Assembly (NCBI RefSeq): GCF_014699135.1
Contig: NZ_JACOFT010000007.1
Span: 120,490 to 184,489 of the forward strand
DNA: 64,000 nt
From: Cognatundibacterium aquatile
GTDB taxonomy: Bacteria > Pseudomonadota > Gammaproteobacteria > Burkholderiales > Burkholderiaceae_D
Direction: 5' to 3'
In this document: piece after piece, positions 28,509-38,316 of the stretch
Numbering within the stretch: position 1 is the first letter of the stretch
Layout: the number at the start of each line of letters is the position of its first letter
Position numbers and translations under genes: made by a program
The notes under the pieces: model-generated
What the model was told of the DNA's origin: nothing
Database searches by the model: none
Seen by the model: the letters and a program-made list of their open reading frames with translations, nothing else

Positions 28509-30416
28509 TTATTTACTTAGCAGCATTTCATTCAGACGTTTCACAAAGCTGCTAGGGGCGGCCAGGTTACCGCCTTCGGCCAGCAAAGCCTGATCAAACA
28601 AGATGTGTGACCAGTCTGCGAATTTGGCTTCTTCATATTTCAGCTTTTGCACCAGCGGGTGATCCGGGTTCACTTCCAGAATCGGCTTCGATTCTGGCGC
28701 CGCCTGCCCGGCGGCTTTCAGCATACGTGCCAGATTGCCGGAGAGGTCATGCTCATCGGCGACCAGACAGGCTGGCGAATCAGTGAGGCGGAAAGTGACG
28801 CGCACATCTTTGGCTTTATCCGTCAGTGCCGCTTTCATTTTTTCAACCAGATCCTTGAACTCGGTTTCGGTTTCTTCGTGTTGCTTTTTCTCAGCTTCAT
28901 CTTCGAGCGTGCCGAGGTCAAGTCCACCTTTCGCAACGGATGCCAGTTCCTTGCCTTCAAATTCAGTCAGGAACGACAACATCCATTCATCGACGCGATC
29001 GGTCAGCAGTAATACTTCCACGCCTTTTTTGCGGAAGATTTCCAGATGTGGACTGTTTTTGGCGGTCGCATAGCTTTCTGCAGTCACATAGTAAATCTTG
29101 TCCTGACCTTCTTTGGCGCGGGACAGGTAATCGGCCAGAGACACGTTTTGTGCATCGCTGTCGTTATGCGTCGATGCGAAGCGCAGCAGTTTGGCGATGC
29201 GGTCTTTGTTGGTCGCGTCTTCGCCTATCCCTTCTTTCAATACCTGACCGAATTCTTTCCAGAATGTGGCGTACTTGTCTTTCTTCTCTTGTGCGTCATC
29301 ACCGTCAGCATTGGCGAGGTCTTCCAGCATACCGAGCACGCGCTTGGTAGAGCCATCGCGGATCGCTTTGATATCGCGGCTTTCCTGCAGAATTTCACGC
29401 GATACATTCAGTGGCAAGTCGTTGGAGTCGATCACGCCTTTGACGAAGCGCAGATAGACCGGCATCAGTTGCTCGGCATCGTCCATGATGAAGACACGCT
29501 TCACATACAGCTTGATACCGCCGCGTTTGTTGCGATCCCACAGATCGAACGGCGCACGGGCTGGGATATACAGCAATTGCGTGTAATCGCTGCGACCTTC
29601 GACGCGGTTGTGCGTGTGCGTCAGCGGCGAGCCGAAATCATGCGAAATATGTTTGTAGAATTCGTCGTACTGTTCTGGTGTGATATCAGACTTGCTGCGC
29701 GCCCACAATGCGCTGGCCTGATTCACTGTTTCCAGTTCGTCGGTCAGAACTTGTTCTTTTTTCTCTTCATCCCACTCTTCTTTCTGCATTTTGATCGGCA
29801 GAGAAATATGGTCGGAGTAAGTGCGGATAACGGATTTCAGTTTCCATGCCGACAGGAATTCATCTTCGCCTTCGCGTAAGTGCAGAATGATGTCGGTGCC
29901 ACGGTTGGCTTTGGCGATGTCTTCGACACTGAAATCACCTTCACCGGCAGATTCCCAGCGCACGCCTTCGCTGGCGGGCAAGCCTGCGCGGCGCGATTCT
30001 ACCGTGATGCGGTCAGCGATGATGAAGCCGGAATAAAAGCCAACGCCGAACTGACCGATCATGGCAGCGTCTTTTTGCTGATCGCCAGAGAGTTTGCCGA
30101 AAAATTCTTTGGTGCCGGATTTGGCAATCGTGCCCAGATGCGCAATCGCGTCTTCTTTGCTCATGCCTATACCGTTATCGGAAATCGTGATCGTGCGGGC
30201 CGCTTTGTCGAAACTGACTTTGATACTCAGTTCCGGATCATTTTCAAATAAGGCGGCGTTGTTGATCGCTTCAAAACGTAATTTGTCGGATGCATCAGAC
30301 GCATTCGAAATCAGTTCGCGCAAGAAAATTTCCTTGTTGGAATACAAGGAGTGAATCATCAATTGCAATAACTGTTTGACTTCGGCCTGAAAGCCAAGAG
30401 TTTGTTTTTCTGACAT
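28509..30416 (-). CDS. htpG: Chaperone HtpG (bacterial Hsp90)
   Basis: 635 residues from [17 protein letters not shown], the normal HtpG length and start. The GHKL ATP-binding motifs are complete: [35 protein letters not shown] and [15 protein letters not shown]. The middle domain ([34 protein letters not shown]) and the C-terminal dimerisation domain follow. It is an ATP-dependent cytosolic homodimeric chaperone acting in stress and maturation of client proteins. GAGG lies before the ATG. The gene stands alone and is divergent from a periplasmic binding-protein gene. Confidence 0.98.
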   Translation of the reverse strand: MSEKQTLGFQAEVKQLLQLMIHSLYSNKEIFLRELISNASDASDKLRFEAINNAALFENDPELSIKVSFDKAARTITISDNGIGMSKEDAIAHLGTIAKSGTKEFFGKLSGDQQKDAAMIGQFGVGFYSGFIIADRITVESRRAGLPASEGVRWESAGEGDFSVEDIAKANRGTDIILHLREGEDEFLSAWKLKSVIRTYSDHISLPIKMQKEEWDEEKKEQVLTDELETVNQASALWARSKSDITPEQYDEFYKHISHDFGSPLTHTHNRVEGRSDYTQLLYIPARAPFDLWDRNKRGGIKLYVKRVFIMDDAEQLMPVYLRFVKGVIDSNDLPLNVSREILQESRDIKAIRDGSTKRVLGMLEDLANADGDDAQEKKDKYATFWKEFGQVLKEGIGEDATNKDRIAKLLRFASTHNDSDAQNVSLADYLSRAKEGQDKIYYVTAESYATAKNSPHLEIFRKKGVEVLLLTDRVDEWMLSFLTEFEGKELASVAKGGLDLGTLEDEAEKKQHEETETEFKDLVEKMKAALTDKAKDVRVTFRLTDSPACLVADEHDLSGNLARMLKAAGQAAPESKPILEVNPDHPLVQKLKYEEAKFADWSHILFDQALLAEGGNLAAPSSFVKRLNEMLLSK

Positions 30417-30638
30417 ATTTTTCCTCAAAGATTTCAATATTGTGATGATCTGGTCACGCTGATTCCCGTGCAGACGTGGGCGGATAATTCGATCCCCTCG
30501 AAATGAGGCTGATTCCGGCGATTTCAAGATCTGCCTCTGTGTGCAGTGCAAACAATCAAAAAATTGCATTTTTATAAATCTTCGCTACACTCACAGGCAT
30601 GTCGCTCGTTTTTGAGTTCTTCCTGTAAGGAATAAAAA

Positions 30639-31400
30639 ATGCGCCAATTGCTTTTCCGGTTCACGATTTTTGCCTTATTTTTATTGATGGCATCGTCTGC
30701 GAACGCTGTCCGTCTGTATCTGACCGAGGTTGCGCCGTTTGCATTCGTGGTGGAAGGCACTAACCGTTATGACGGCATCAATATCCGCATTGCGAATGAG
30801 CTGCAAAAGCGCACCGGCATACAGTTTGATGTCATGGTTGTTCCGACTCCGCGGCATGTGGTGCTGTTTCCTGCCGATACGGAGGCGTACAGCATTTCTC
30901 ACCGTGAAAATTTCACCGACGACGATGGCCTGATCCTGGCGGAGGTAACACAGTATCCGGTCGTGGTGGTCGCTAAAAGCGGCACTGCGATGGCGAGTTT
31001 TGATGACGTGATTACGCAATCGCAGGACAAGGGAATAGGCATGTTACGCCGTATGACTTACGGTAGCTTTGGTCAGGACGAGCGGGTCAAGAAAGTCGAT
31101 ATCAGTACGCTGGAAAATGGTTTGCGCATGCTGGACGTCGGGCGTATCTCGGGCGTGGTCGGTAGTTTGCCCGCGATTCTGGCGGCAGCGGAAAAAATTG
31201 GTGGCAAACATTTAGTCGCCACGCGGCTGGTGATTACGCACGGAACACATGTACTGCGCGTCCGCCCCGATTTTGCCCTGAGCCGCAATTCCAGAATGTT
31301 GACCGCGGCATTGGCGACGATGCGCAACGACGGTACGATCGCCCGCATCATGAGCGATTTTCTGAACGATCCGAAAGCCGGTATTCCACGCAATAAATGA
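30639..31400 (+). CDS. Periplasmic solute-binding protein (SBP_bac_3 type)
   Basis: 253 residues with a signal peptide (about 1-23, ending SSANAVRL). The fold pattern VAPFAFVVE...YDGINIRIANELQKRTG and the later LENGLRMLDVGRISGVVGSLP match family 3 extracellular solute-binding proteins. AAGGA lies about 7 bases before the ATG. No ABC permease is adjacent, so it may be one of the many stand-alone binding-protein-like sensors of beta- and gammaproteobacteria; the ligand is unknown. A similar protein occurs at 46720 beside a histidine kinase. Confidence 0.82.
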   Translation: MRQLLFRFTIFALFLLMASSANAVRLYLTEVAPFAFVVEGTNRYDGINIRIANELQKRTGIQFDVMVVPTPRHVVLFPADTEAYSISHRENFTDDDGLILAEVTQYPVVVVAKSGTAMASFDDVITQSQDKGIGMLRRMTYGSFGQDERVKKVDISTLENGLRMLDVGRISGVVGSLPAILAAAEKIGGKHLVATRLVITHGTHVLRVRPDFALSRNSRMLTAALATMRNDGTIARIMSDFLNDPKAGIPRNK

Positions 31401-31484
31401 CAGCAAACGCGGCATCTGCGCTCTTGCCGTTCCCGGCTATTTTTCTTCACTGCACGCCTGCACAGTCACTACAGAGCATTAAAT

Positions 31485-31557
31485 ATACTCCGGGGAGTAT
31501 ATTTTAAGCGCCTTTGTTTATAAGGAGATGATGCGTAAATCGACGGATACTCCCCCC
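31485..31557 (+). repeat. Dispersed intergenic repeat, copy B
   Basis: The left end is the near-palindrome ATACTCC-GG-GGAGTAT (31485-31500). The interior has TTTTAAGCGCCTTTG and a CCTT/AAGG pair. The right end is inverted, ATACTCCCCCC (31547-31557). It lies in the 383-base gap between two plus-strand genes; the rest of that gap (to 31783) is T-rich and holds no gene I can support. Confidence 0.75.
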
Positions 31558-31783
31558 AAAGACCTCTTTTTGGGAGCGAAGACGGGTTTGCGCGTGTGCT
31601 TTTTTCTGCTCATTCTCAGCGTTGTTTTTAGCTGTGCTGATGTTTCTTTTTGCCAGTGTTGATAAGTGACGATGTAACCCGGCAGACGTGTCAGCGAAAT
31701 TTTTCTGAATTACATTTTTCTTTCCCTGAAGGCAACGTAAAATGCGGCACTGAGCCAATACCAATCCGGTGTTGCAAACGTCC

Positions 31784-34018
31784 ATGTTGAATTTTTCATT
31801 TATGCCTTTTCGCTTTTATCCGGAATCTCTCGCCGACCACTTTTCGCCCCGGCTTCTGCCTTTGCTGCTGACCTTGTCAGTGATGTTGCCGGATCTTGCG
31901 AGCGCAGCGGACGAAGAAAAACGGGATCAACAAAAAACTGAAAAACCTGCTGACAAAGTACAAAGTGTTGAAGTGTCCGGCCCCGGTGCTGCCAGCCAGC
32001 GGCGTAATGACACGGCGGCAAAAATTGTTGTCGGGCGTGACGAACTGCTGCAATTCGGTGATACCGCCATCGCTGATGTGATGAAACGTTTGCCCGGCGT
32101 GTCCGTGGTCGGCAGCGACATCCGTATGCGCGGTCTGGGGGCGGGGTATACGCAAATCATGGTGAATGGCGAGCCGGTACCGGGTGGATTTTCTATCGAC
32201 AGTTTGTCGCCGGATCTGATCGAGCGCATAGAAATTATGCGTACGACGACGGCAGAATTCAGCGCGCAGGCGATTGCCGGCAGCATCAATATCGTCTTGC
32301 GTAAAGGCGTTTCCCGTGCATCCAGACAGGTCAAACTGAGTGCCAGCTATGTCGATGGTGCGACAGCGCCGGGCGCCACGCTCGAATTCGCAGATAAGAA
32401 CGCAGGCTTGTCGTATTCGCTGAATGCAAACCTGAATCAGAGCCGTAACCGCTCAGAACCTGTGACCACGGAAACGATACGCGATGCCGCCGGGAATCTC
32501 ACGGACTTGCGCCAGTTTCATGAATACATAGAATTCAAGACCAATAAAATCAGCCTGGCGCCACGTCTGAACTGGACGATGGCAGAAGGCGATCAGCTGA
32601 CCTCACAAAGCCTGTTGGAATTCAGCCAGAGCACGATGGCCGGACGCAATGTCGAAACGACCTTGGCCGGTTCTTCGTCAACGTATCCGCGCAACGATTA
32701 CCGTTCCAGCGCAGACATTACCGGCATTCGCAGCGACCTGAGCTGGAATCATCGTTTCAGCCCGGATGCGCGGCTCGACAGTAAGCTGGGCCTGAACTAC
32801 AACAAGCGCGTCAGTGATTATTATTTCGACGGTTATTCAACAACGGTGAATTCACCGTTCATCCGTAACGTGGTGTCGGATGCGATTGATCAGAGTCTGA
32901 CCGCCAGCGGTAAATATCTGTGGCGTTTTAATGATGAACACAGCCTCGCCTTCGGTTGGGATGGCGGGCTGATACGGCGCAGCGAACAGCGTCTGCAATA
33001 CGATCACAACGCGCCGGGCAGTGCGCCCGGCAGCATCGGTTTTCTGGATGAAAATTACCGCGCCGATGTGCGCCGTCTGGCCTTATTCGCGCAGGATGAA
33101 TGGGATATTTCGCGCCAGTGGCAAGCATATCTGGGGCTGCGCTGGGAAGGCTTGCGCACCGCGATACAAGGCCGCACGATGGTTGATACCAACACCAGTT
33201 CCAGCGTCTGGAGCCCGGTCATACAGACCTTGTGGAAATTGCCGGGCACAGAAAAAGATCAGCTGCGGTTTGCTTTGTCGCGCACCTATAAAGCCCCGGT
33301 GACGCGCAATCTGGTACCGCGCCGTTACACCGTGAATAATGCCAACGGCCCGACCAATTCCGACTTCCAGGGTAATCCCAATTTGCTGCCGGAACTCGCC
33401 TGGGGCATGGATGTGGCGTATGAACATTACTTCGACAAAAGCAGTATGTTGAGTATTTCCAGCTTTGCCCGTCGCATTCAGAATGTCACCACGTTTCAGT
33501 TATTCCGCCAGAACGGCGAGTGGGTGACGTCGCCGGATAATCAGGGCAGGGCGCAAGTTTATGGCATAGAAATGGATGCAAAATTTCCGTTGACGCTGTG
33601 GTTCGCACAGGCCCCCGCTATCGATATTCGCCTCAATGCGGCACGTAACTGGTCGCGTCTCGACAGCGTGCCGGGACCGGATAATCGCCTGAGCAGTCAG
33701 GTGCCGCTGACCGCGAATCTGGGCTTGGATTATCGTCGCACCGATACGCACAGCATGGGCCTGAATTTCAATTTTCAGGGCGGCGGCCGGGTGCAGAATT
33801 CTGCCTTACTCAGCAGCTATACCAGCGTCACACGCATGCTTGATCTTTACAGTCTGTGGAAACTGGCATCCGGAACGCAACTACGCGTGTCGCTCACCAA
33901 CGCACTGCACCAGACAGCAGTGGCGGACGATGCTTACGTGAATCAGAGTAGTCAGACGAGATCGGTTGCCACACCCCGGCAAACCGGTATCAGGTTATTG
34001 CTGGAGAAGGCGTTGTGA
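31784..34018 (+). CDS. TonB-dependent receptor
   Basis: 744 residues from MLNFSFMPFRFYPESL; a start at 31802 is also possible since no good ribosome site marks either. The signal peptide ends near LASAAD. A plug domain is clear (AIADVMKRLPGVSVV; MRGLGAGYTQIMVNGEPVPGG; RIEIMRTTTAEFSAQAIAGSINIVL). It is followed by an outer-membrane-type beta barrel (GNPNLLPELAWGMDVAYEHYF). It resembles OMR receptors with short plugs used for siderophores or other ligands. The C-terminus (GIRLLLEKAL) lacks the usual final Phe/Trp, which may weaken or alter the Bam recognition signal. The substrate is unknown; the gene downstream at 34050 may be cotranscribed. Confidence 0.85.
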   Translation: MLNFSFMPFRFYPESLADHFSPRLLPLLLTLSVMLPDLASAADEEKRDQQKTEKPADKVQSVEVSGPGAASQRRNDTAAKIVVGRDELLQFGDTAIADVMKRLPGVSVVGSDIRMRGLGAGYTQIMVNGEPVPGGFSIDSLSPDLIERIEIMRTTTAEFSAQAIAGSINIVLRKGVSRASRQVKLSASYVDGATAPGATLEFADKNAGLSYSLNANLNQSRNRSEPVTTETIRDAAGNLTDLRQFHEYIEFKTNKISLAPRLNWTMAEGDQLTSQSLLEFSQSTMAGRNVETTLAGSSSTYPRNDYRSSADITGIRSDLSWNHRFSPDARLDSKLGLNYNKRVSDYYFDGYSTTVNSPFIRNVVSDAIDQSLTASGKYLWRFNDEHSLAFGWDGGLIRRSEQRLQYDHNAPGSAPGSIGFLDENYRADVRRLALFAQDEWDISRQWQAYLGLRWEGLRTAIQGRTMVDTNTSSSVWSPVIQTLWKLPGTEKDQLRFALSRTYKAPVTRNLVPRRYTVNNANGPTNSDFQGNPNLLPELAWGMDVAYEHYFDKSSMLSISSFARRIQNVTTFQLFRQNGEWVTSPDNQGRAQVYGIEMDAKFPLTLWFAQAPAIDIRLNAARNWSRLDSVPGPDNRLSSQVPLTANLGLDYRRTDTHSMGLNFNFQGGGRVQNSALLSSYTSVTRMLDLYSLWKLASGTQLRVSLTNALHQTAVADDAYVNQSSQTRSVATPRQTGIRLLLEKAL

Positions 34019-34049
34019 TGCAGAGCTTGAATTTACGAAAGAAAAGAAT

Positions 34050-34985
34050 ATGAAAAAACAAGTGCTGATAATTGCACTTATTTTGATCGGTATTTTTACC
34101 TATTACTATCTGACTGCAGATGTGAGTTCAGCCACGAAGATCAGCACGCAAGATAACAAACATGAATTGATTGTTGCCGACGCAGACAGAAATAAAGATA
34201 TCAAAATGAGCGCTGTGCAGATGCCAGAAGCATCAAATACCGTTCATGCTGATGCGATTCAGTTGGCGTTTCAGTTCAGGCAGACGCGTAATTTAAGAGC
34301 TTTTATCACAGTTGCAAAAGCAAAGGCGTCAGAAGGGGGCTTATTTCTTGTAAGAAGCGCATTGGTTGAATGTCTGAGGAGTCCCTTAAACAAGGAAATG
34401 CAAACATCACCTACATTAAAATATAGTCCTACTGAGAGCCATGCGCTTGCATCAGAAAAACAGAAGGCGCTACTGTTTTTGCAGGAGCGCTGTTCCGGAT
34501 TTTCAAAAGGCGAGGTCATGGCAGAGTTAGAGGCGATGAAAAATGATCCAAATGCGGCGCAAGATCCATTATTGATGCTAGGCCAGAAAATTAACTCTGC
34601 AAAAAATGAAGAACAAAACAAAGTCATTGCCGCTGTCGTTTTTCAATCCGGAAATCCCTTACTGATTGAGCGTTGGGGAATGAGTAGCGCCCTTTCTATG
34701 TCGATGAATGGTGGTCGTGTGCCGAATGATAAAGACAATAATATTTATGGATTGGCATGGCGTTTAGTGGGATGTGATTTAGGTCTCAGATGTGATGAAC
34801 AAGACGTAGAGCTTCAGTCGTCTTGTTACTACTTCGATATCTGCGAGAAAAATAAAATGGATGTGATTAAAAAAATGACGTCGGTGGATAGCGAAAATCA
34901 CATTGAATTTAACGAAGTTCTGCAGATGAAGGAACGAATTTTGAGTGCGCTCAAAGAAAAGCGCACAGATGCTTTTTTTCGTTAA
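34050..34985 (+). CDS. Membrane-anchored protein of unknown function
   Basis: 311 residues from MKKQVLIIALILIGIFTYYY, one N-terminal helix (about 4-22), then a soluble, probably periplasmic part. Cysteines in LVECLRSP, QERCSGF, VGCDLGLRCDEQD and SSCYYFDICEKN could form disulfides. The composition is Lys/Glu/Asn-rich and the codon use more AT-rich than its neighbours. No known family is recognised. It starts 31 bases after the TonB receptor stop and is likely cotranscribed with it. Confidence 0.65.
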   Translation: MKKQVLIIALILIGIFTYYYLTADVSSATKISTQDNKHELIVADADRNKDIKMSAVQMPEASNTVHADAIQLAFQFRQTRNLRAFITVAKAKASEGGLFLVRSALVECLRSPLNKEMQTSPTLKYSPTESHALASEKQKALLFLQERCSGFSKGEVMAELEAMKNDPNAAQDPLLMLGQKINSAKNEEQNKVIAAVVFQSGNPLLIERWGMSSALSMSMNGGRVPNDKDNNIYGLAWRLVGCDLGLRCDEQDVELQSSCYYFDICEKNKMDVIKKMTSVDSENHIEFNEVLQMKERILSALKEKRTDAFFR

Positions 34986-35013
34986 AGAGAGCCATGCAAA
35001 GCGCCGGACATTG

Positions 35014-35196
35014 ATGTCACGACGTTTTTTAAAACTGAAGCATCAACGGATTTGCTCTATTAAATTTGTAGTGATTTTATTAATTGTTATAATCACTCTG
35101 GCAGTTCCATTTTGGATAGTCGTACGAATAACGGCGTTCGTATTTTTGTGTTGTCGCCAGCGCTATCACCTGCAAGTCGTCGGAAGCTGTGTCTGA
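35014..35196 (+). CDS. Possible small membrane protein (60 aa)
   Basis: An open frame from ATG 35014 encodes a basic N-terminus (MSRRFLKLKHQRIC), a long hydrophobic helix (about 18-40) and a short tail. There is no clear ribosome-binding site. It ends 24 bases before the TCTG tract. It might be a real small membrane protein or a chance frame in an AT-rich spacer. Confidence 0.25.
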   Translation: MSRRFLKLKHQRICSIKFVVILLIVIITLAVPFWIVVRITAFVFLCCRQRYHLQVVGSCV

Positions 35197-35218
35197 TCTG
35201 GTTCGTAAATTGGATGCA

Positions 35219-35261
<43 letters not shown>

Positions 35262-35289
35262 GTATGTATGCATCCTCATTGGAGTGAAT

Positions 35290-36495
35290 ATGATGTCGCA
35301 ATTTTTACACCCGTTTTTACGTTGCACATTACTACCGATCACGATGGCGATGTCCGCTCTCGTCGCCGGTTGTGGTGGTGGTTCTTCAAGCCCGACCGTG
35401 ACGCCGGTCATCACCCCAGAAGTGCCGAATCCAATTGGCGCGGGCCATTTTGAGGCAGCAACTTTTATTCAAACGGTCAATGTTGCTGATGTGGCAGCCG
35501 CGCTAAACAAAGACGTGGCAGCAGCAGTCCGACCGCTGTATTCCGTTGATACCTACAAAATTACCTACACCACGTCAGATGCAGCCGGGCGCAGCGTGAT
35601 TGCTTCCGGTCTTGTGGCTATTCCCCGCAAAGCTGGCAGTCTGGCCAGTCCGGTATTAAGCTATCAGCACGCAACCATTAAAACGGACGCGGAAGCGCCA
35701 AGTAACCATGCTACGGCGGATGAGCCTGCGGTATTGTTCGCTTCGCTGGGTTATCTCGTCAGTGCTGCCGATTATGTCGGTTATGGCACCACCAAAGGAT
35801 TGCCACATCCGTATTTGCTGGCAACGCCAACGGCTGTTTCTGTCGTCGATTTCATGACGGCGACTTCGCGCTGGCGTCAGATGAAATCCATTGCTGACAA
35901 TGGTCAGGTGTTTTTAACGGGCTATTCAGAAGGAGCTTATGCATCCATGGCGACATTGCGTTTCATGACGCAAAACAGGGCAGCAAACGCCACTTTGCCG
36001 CTCAGTACCTATATCGGCGCTGGTCCCTACGACGTGGTACTGACGTTGAATACGATGCTCGATAGCGTTCGTAAAGAAAATCCGATTCTTGGCGCGCTGA
36101 TCAGTCCGGGGTTTCTGAAGCTGCTTGGCGCTAATGACAGAGCGAATGTGCGTAAGCTGCTGCTGTCGTCAGTTCTGGGCAGTCAGAGTGACATCAGCTT
36201 TGATCCGACATTTCTTGATAATTTCCTCAACGATGACGATGCCAGCATTCGAATACAAAGTAATGTCAACGACTGGACGCCACAATCACCGATTCAGTTT
36301 TTTCACGGGCGGGACGATACGACGGTGCCTTATGCCAATACGGATTCCGCATTTCAGGCGATGACAAATCGGGGCGTAACATCTCTGTTGGAACGTACGG
36401 ATTGCCCGGCGAAACCGTCGGAGCATATTGCTTGCGTCCCCTCGTTTTTGATCAATGGGACTACGAGACTGGGGGGAATAGCGCGTGGTTTATAA
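35290..36495 (+). CDS. Lipase/esterase-like lipoprotein (alpha/beta hydrolase)
   Basis: 401 residues from ATG 35290, preceded by GGAG at 5 bases. The lipoprotein signal ends at LVAGC (Cys28), then GGGSSSP. The alpha/beta-hydrolase nucleophile elbow GYSEG contains Ser213. An acid residue is probably in HGRDDTTVPY; the final His is unclear, although SEHIACVP near the C-terminus would fit. It resembles the secretory lipase/prolyl-oligopeptidase-like group. An alternative upstream ATG at 35218, in frame through the TCTG tract, would add 24 hydrophobic Cys/Leu/Ser/Val residues and probably spoil lipoprotein processing. Expression may therefore be modulated by repeat length. Confidence 0.8.
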   Translation: MMSQFLHPFLRCTLLPITMAMSALVAGCGGGSSSPTVTPVITPEVPNPIGAGHFEAATFIQTVNVADVAAALNKDVAAAVRPLYSVDTYKITYTTSDAAGRSVIASGLVAIPRKAGSLASPVLSYQHATIKTDAEAPSNHATADEPAVLFASLGYLVSAADYVGYGTTKGLPHPYLLATPTAVSVVDFMTATSRWRQMKSIADNGQVFLTGYSEGAYASMATLRFMTQNRAANATLPLSTYIGAGPYDVVLTLNTMLDSVRKENPILGALISPGFLKLLGANDRANVRKLLLSSVLGSQSDISFDPTFLDNFLNDDDASIRIQSNVNDWTPQSPIQFFHGRDDTTVPYANTDSAFQAMTNRGVTSLLERTDCPAKPSEHIACVPSFLINGTTRLGGIARGL

Positions 36496-36554
36496 CCGGC
36501 GTGTAGTAGCGATGCCTGCAAAGACCACCGCTGTTGAATCAGCGTCGGCACAAT

Positions 36555-36586
36555 AAAAAAGCCGCAGATGAACTGCGGCTTTTTTT
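36555..36586. terminator. Terminator between the lipase gene and cysS
   Basis: Arms AAAAAAGCCGCAG and CTGCGGCTTTTTT with loop ATGAA. It is bidirectional, between two convergent genes. Confidence 0.85.
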
Positions 36587-36622
36587 ACATCAATGGATGC
36601 AAAACGCGTGTCCGGCAGATGC

Positions 36623-37996
36623 TTAAAGGCGCTTGATATTCATACTGCCCGCTTTGTCTTCGACTTCAAAACCGAGGGCATGTAATTCAGCGCGCAGACG
36701 GTCGGCTTCGGCCCAGTTTTTCGCTGCGCGGGCGGCCAGGCGTTGCTCGGCGAGGTTTTGTACTTCGGCAGGAATTTCCAATGCACGCGGTTCCCAGCTG
36801 GCGAGCCCGAGTCCAAAGACGCGATCAAATTCAGCCACCGTCGCTTTTTTATCGGCATCGCTGAGATCTGATTTCATCATTTCCCAGACCAGTGCCAGTG
36901 CGCGTGGCACGTTCAGATCTTCATTCACAAACGCGGTGAATTTTTCTTTGAATCCGGCATTCACGCTGCCGCCTGCGGGCCATGCATAAAACGTGTCACG
37001 CAGGCGTTGCAGGGCGGTTTGCGCAGACTGCAAGGCCTCGAAGCTGAATTGCATCTGGCTGCGGTAATGTGCAGTCAGACACAGATAGCGATACGCGAGC
37101 GGGTCAATATGCTGATCGAGCAGGGTTTGCAGACGCAGGAAATCGCCGCTCGATTTCGACATTTTGCCGGAATCGATTTGCAGGAAATAACCATGCATCC
37201 AGAAGTTCGCCAGACGCGTGCCGTGGCAAGCCTGATTCTGCGCGATCTCATTGCTGTGATGAATCGCGATGTGGTCTTCGCCACCGCAATGAATGTCGAA
37301 CCACGGTGTCAGATATTTGGCCGACATCGCCGAGCATTCGATATGCCAGCCCGGAAAACCGCGTCCCCACGGGCTGTCCCATTCCATCTGACGCTGTTCA
37401 CCTTCAGGGCTGAATTTCCACAGCGCGAAATCGGTCGCATGACGTTTTTCGCCAAGTTCCACGCGGCTGCCAGCTTTGATCGCATCGCGTTTGATGCGGG
37501 CCAGATAGCCGTAATCGTCCTGCTTGCTGGTGTCGAAATAAATGCCGTCGCTGGTACGATAGGTGTAGCCGTTTTTTTCTATGCAAGAGATAAAGTCGAT
37601 CTGCTCGGCGATATGATCGGTCGCTTTGCACCAGATGGCTGGTTCCAGCACGTTCAGGCTTTTCAAGTCATTTTTGAAAGCGATGGTAAAACGGTCAGCG
37701 ATCTGCCATGCCGATTCACCGGTCTTGCGGCTGCCTTTTTCCATTTTGTCTTCGCCATCGTCACCATCCGACACCAGATGGCCGACGTCGGTGATGTTGA
37801 TCACATGGCGCACGTTGTAGCCGTTCCATTCCAGCGTGCGGCGCAGGATGTCTTCAAACAGATAGGTGCGCAGATTGCCGATGTGAGCGTAGTCATACAC
37901 GGTCGGGCCGCAGCAATACAGCCCCACCCAGTCATTGCGCAAAGGGGTGAAAGGGCGCAGGCGGCGTTCCCAGTTATCGTAAAGAAGTATGTCCAT
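36623..37996 (-). CDS. cysS: Cysteine--tRNA ligase
   Basis: 457 residues from MDILLYDNWERRLRP. Class-I synthetase motifs are complete: HIGN (38-41, the HIGH equivalent) and KMSKSSGDF. Zinc-binding Cys28 stands in the LYCCGPTVYDYAHIGN context, and the later GWHIECSAMS and HCGGEDHIAIHHSNE segments are present. It charges tRNA-Cys in the cytosol. The ATG at 37996 is used; the frame extends to a TTG at 38008 with no ribosome site. Confidence 0.97.
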   Translation of the reverse strand: MDILLYDNWERRLRPFTPLRNDWVGLYCCGPTVYDYAHIGNLRTYLFEDILRRTLEWNGYNVRHVINITDVGHLVSDGDDGEDKMEKGSRKTGESAWQIADRFTIAFKNDLKSLNVLEPAIWCKATDHIAEQIDFISCIEKNGYTYRTSDGIYFDTSKQDDYGYLARIKRDAIKAGSRVELGEKRHATDFALWKFSPEGEQRQMEWDSPWGRGFPGWHIECSAMSAKYLTPWFDIHCGGEDHIAIHHSNEIAQNQACHGTRLANFWMHGYFLQIDSGKMSKSSGDFLRLQTLLDQHIDPLAYRYLCLTAHYRSQMQFSFEALQSAQTALQRLRDTFYAWPAGGSVNAGFKEKFTAFVNEDLNVPRALALVWEMMKSDLSDADKKATVAEFDRVFGLGLASWEPRALEIPAEVQNLAEQRLAARAAKNWAEADRLRAELHALGFEVEDKAGSMNIKRL

Positions 37997-38316
37997 CGTT
38001 GTGTGCAAATGAATAGAGAGAAGAATGAAACGGTGTCATGAAACCTGGTCGCTCAATGTTTGTATTGCAAACATCGGCGGGAAATCGGGCAGATTCAACA
38101 ACAGCAACAATAGCAAGTCGCAGACGTGCTGAATACAGAACAAGCATCTGTCAATTTTTCAGCAAAGCGTTGCGTCACAGGCATAATTTGGGTGTGGAAT
38201 AGTTAAAAAGCAGGGTGAGAATGTAGCATAGATATGCTCTTAAAGCCTAATCTGAGGGGCGGAATAACGCGGTGACTGTACGTTGAGGCAGCCACCGCCA
38301 GTAATGCCATACCGCC
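37997..38316. other. Intergenic stretch upstream of cysS
   Basis: 320 bases with no supportable gene. It must hold the cysS promoter (minus strand) and the end of the MocR transcript. A region of CAACAAC-type triplets is present near 38096-38112. No terminator or repeat is obvious. Confidence 0.5.

Noticed and set aside
29046..29879. Long frame antisense to htpG
   Set aside because: A shadow of the highly conserved htpG codons, with no ribosome site or homology.
37007..38041. Long frame antisense to cysS
   Set aside because: A shadow frame of cysS; the class-I synthetase motifs on the opposite strand are decisive.
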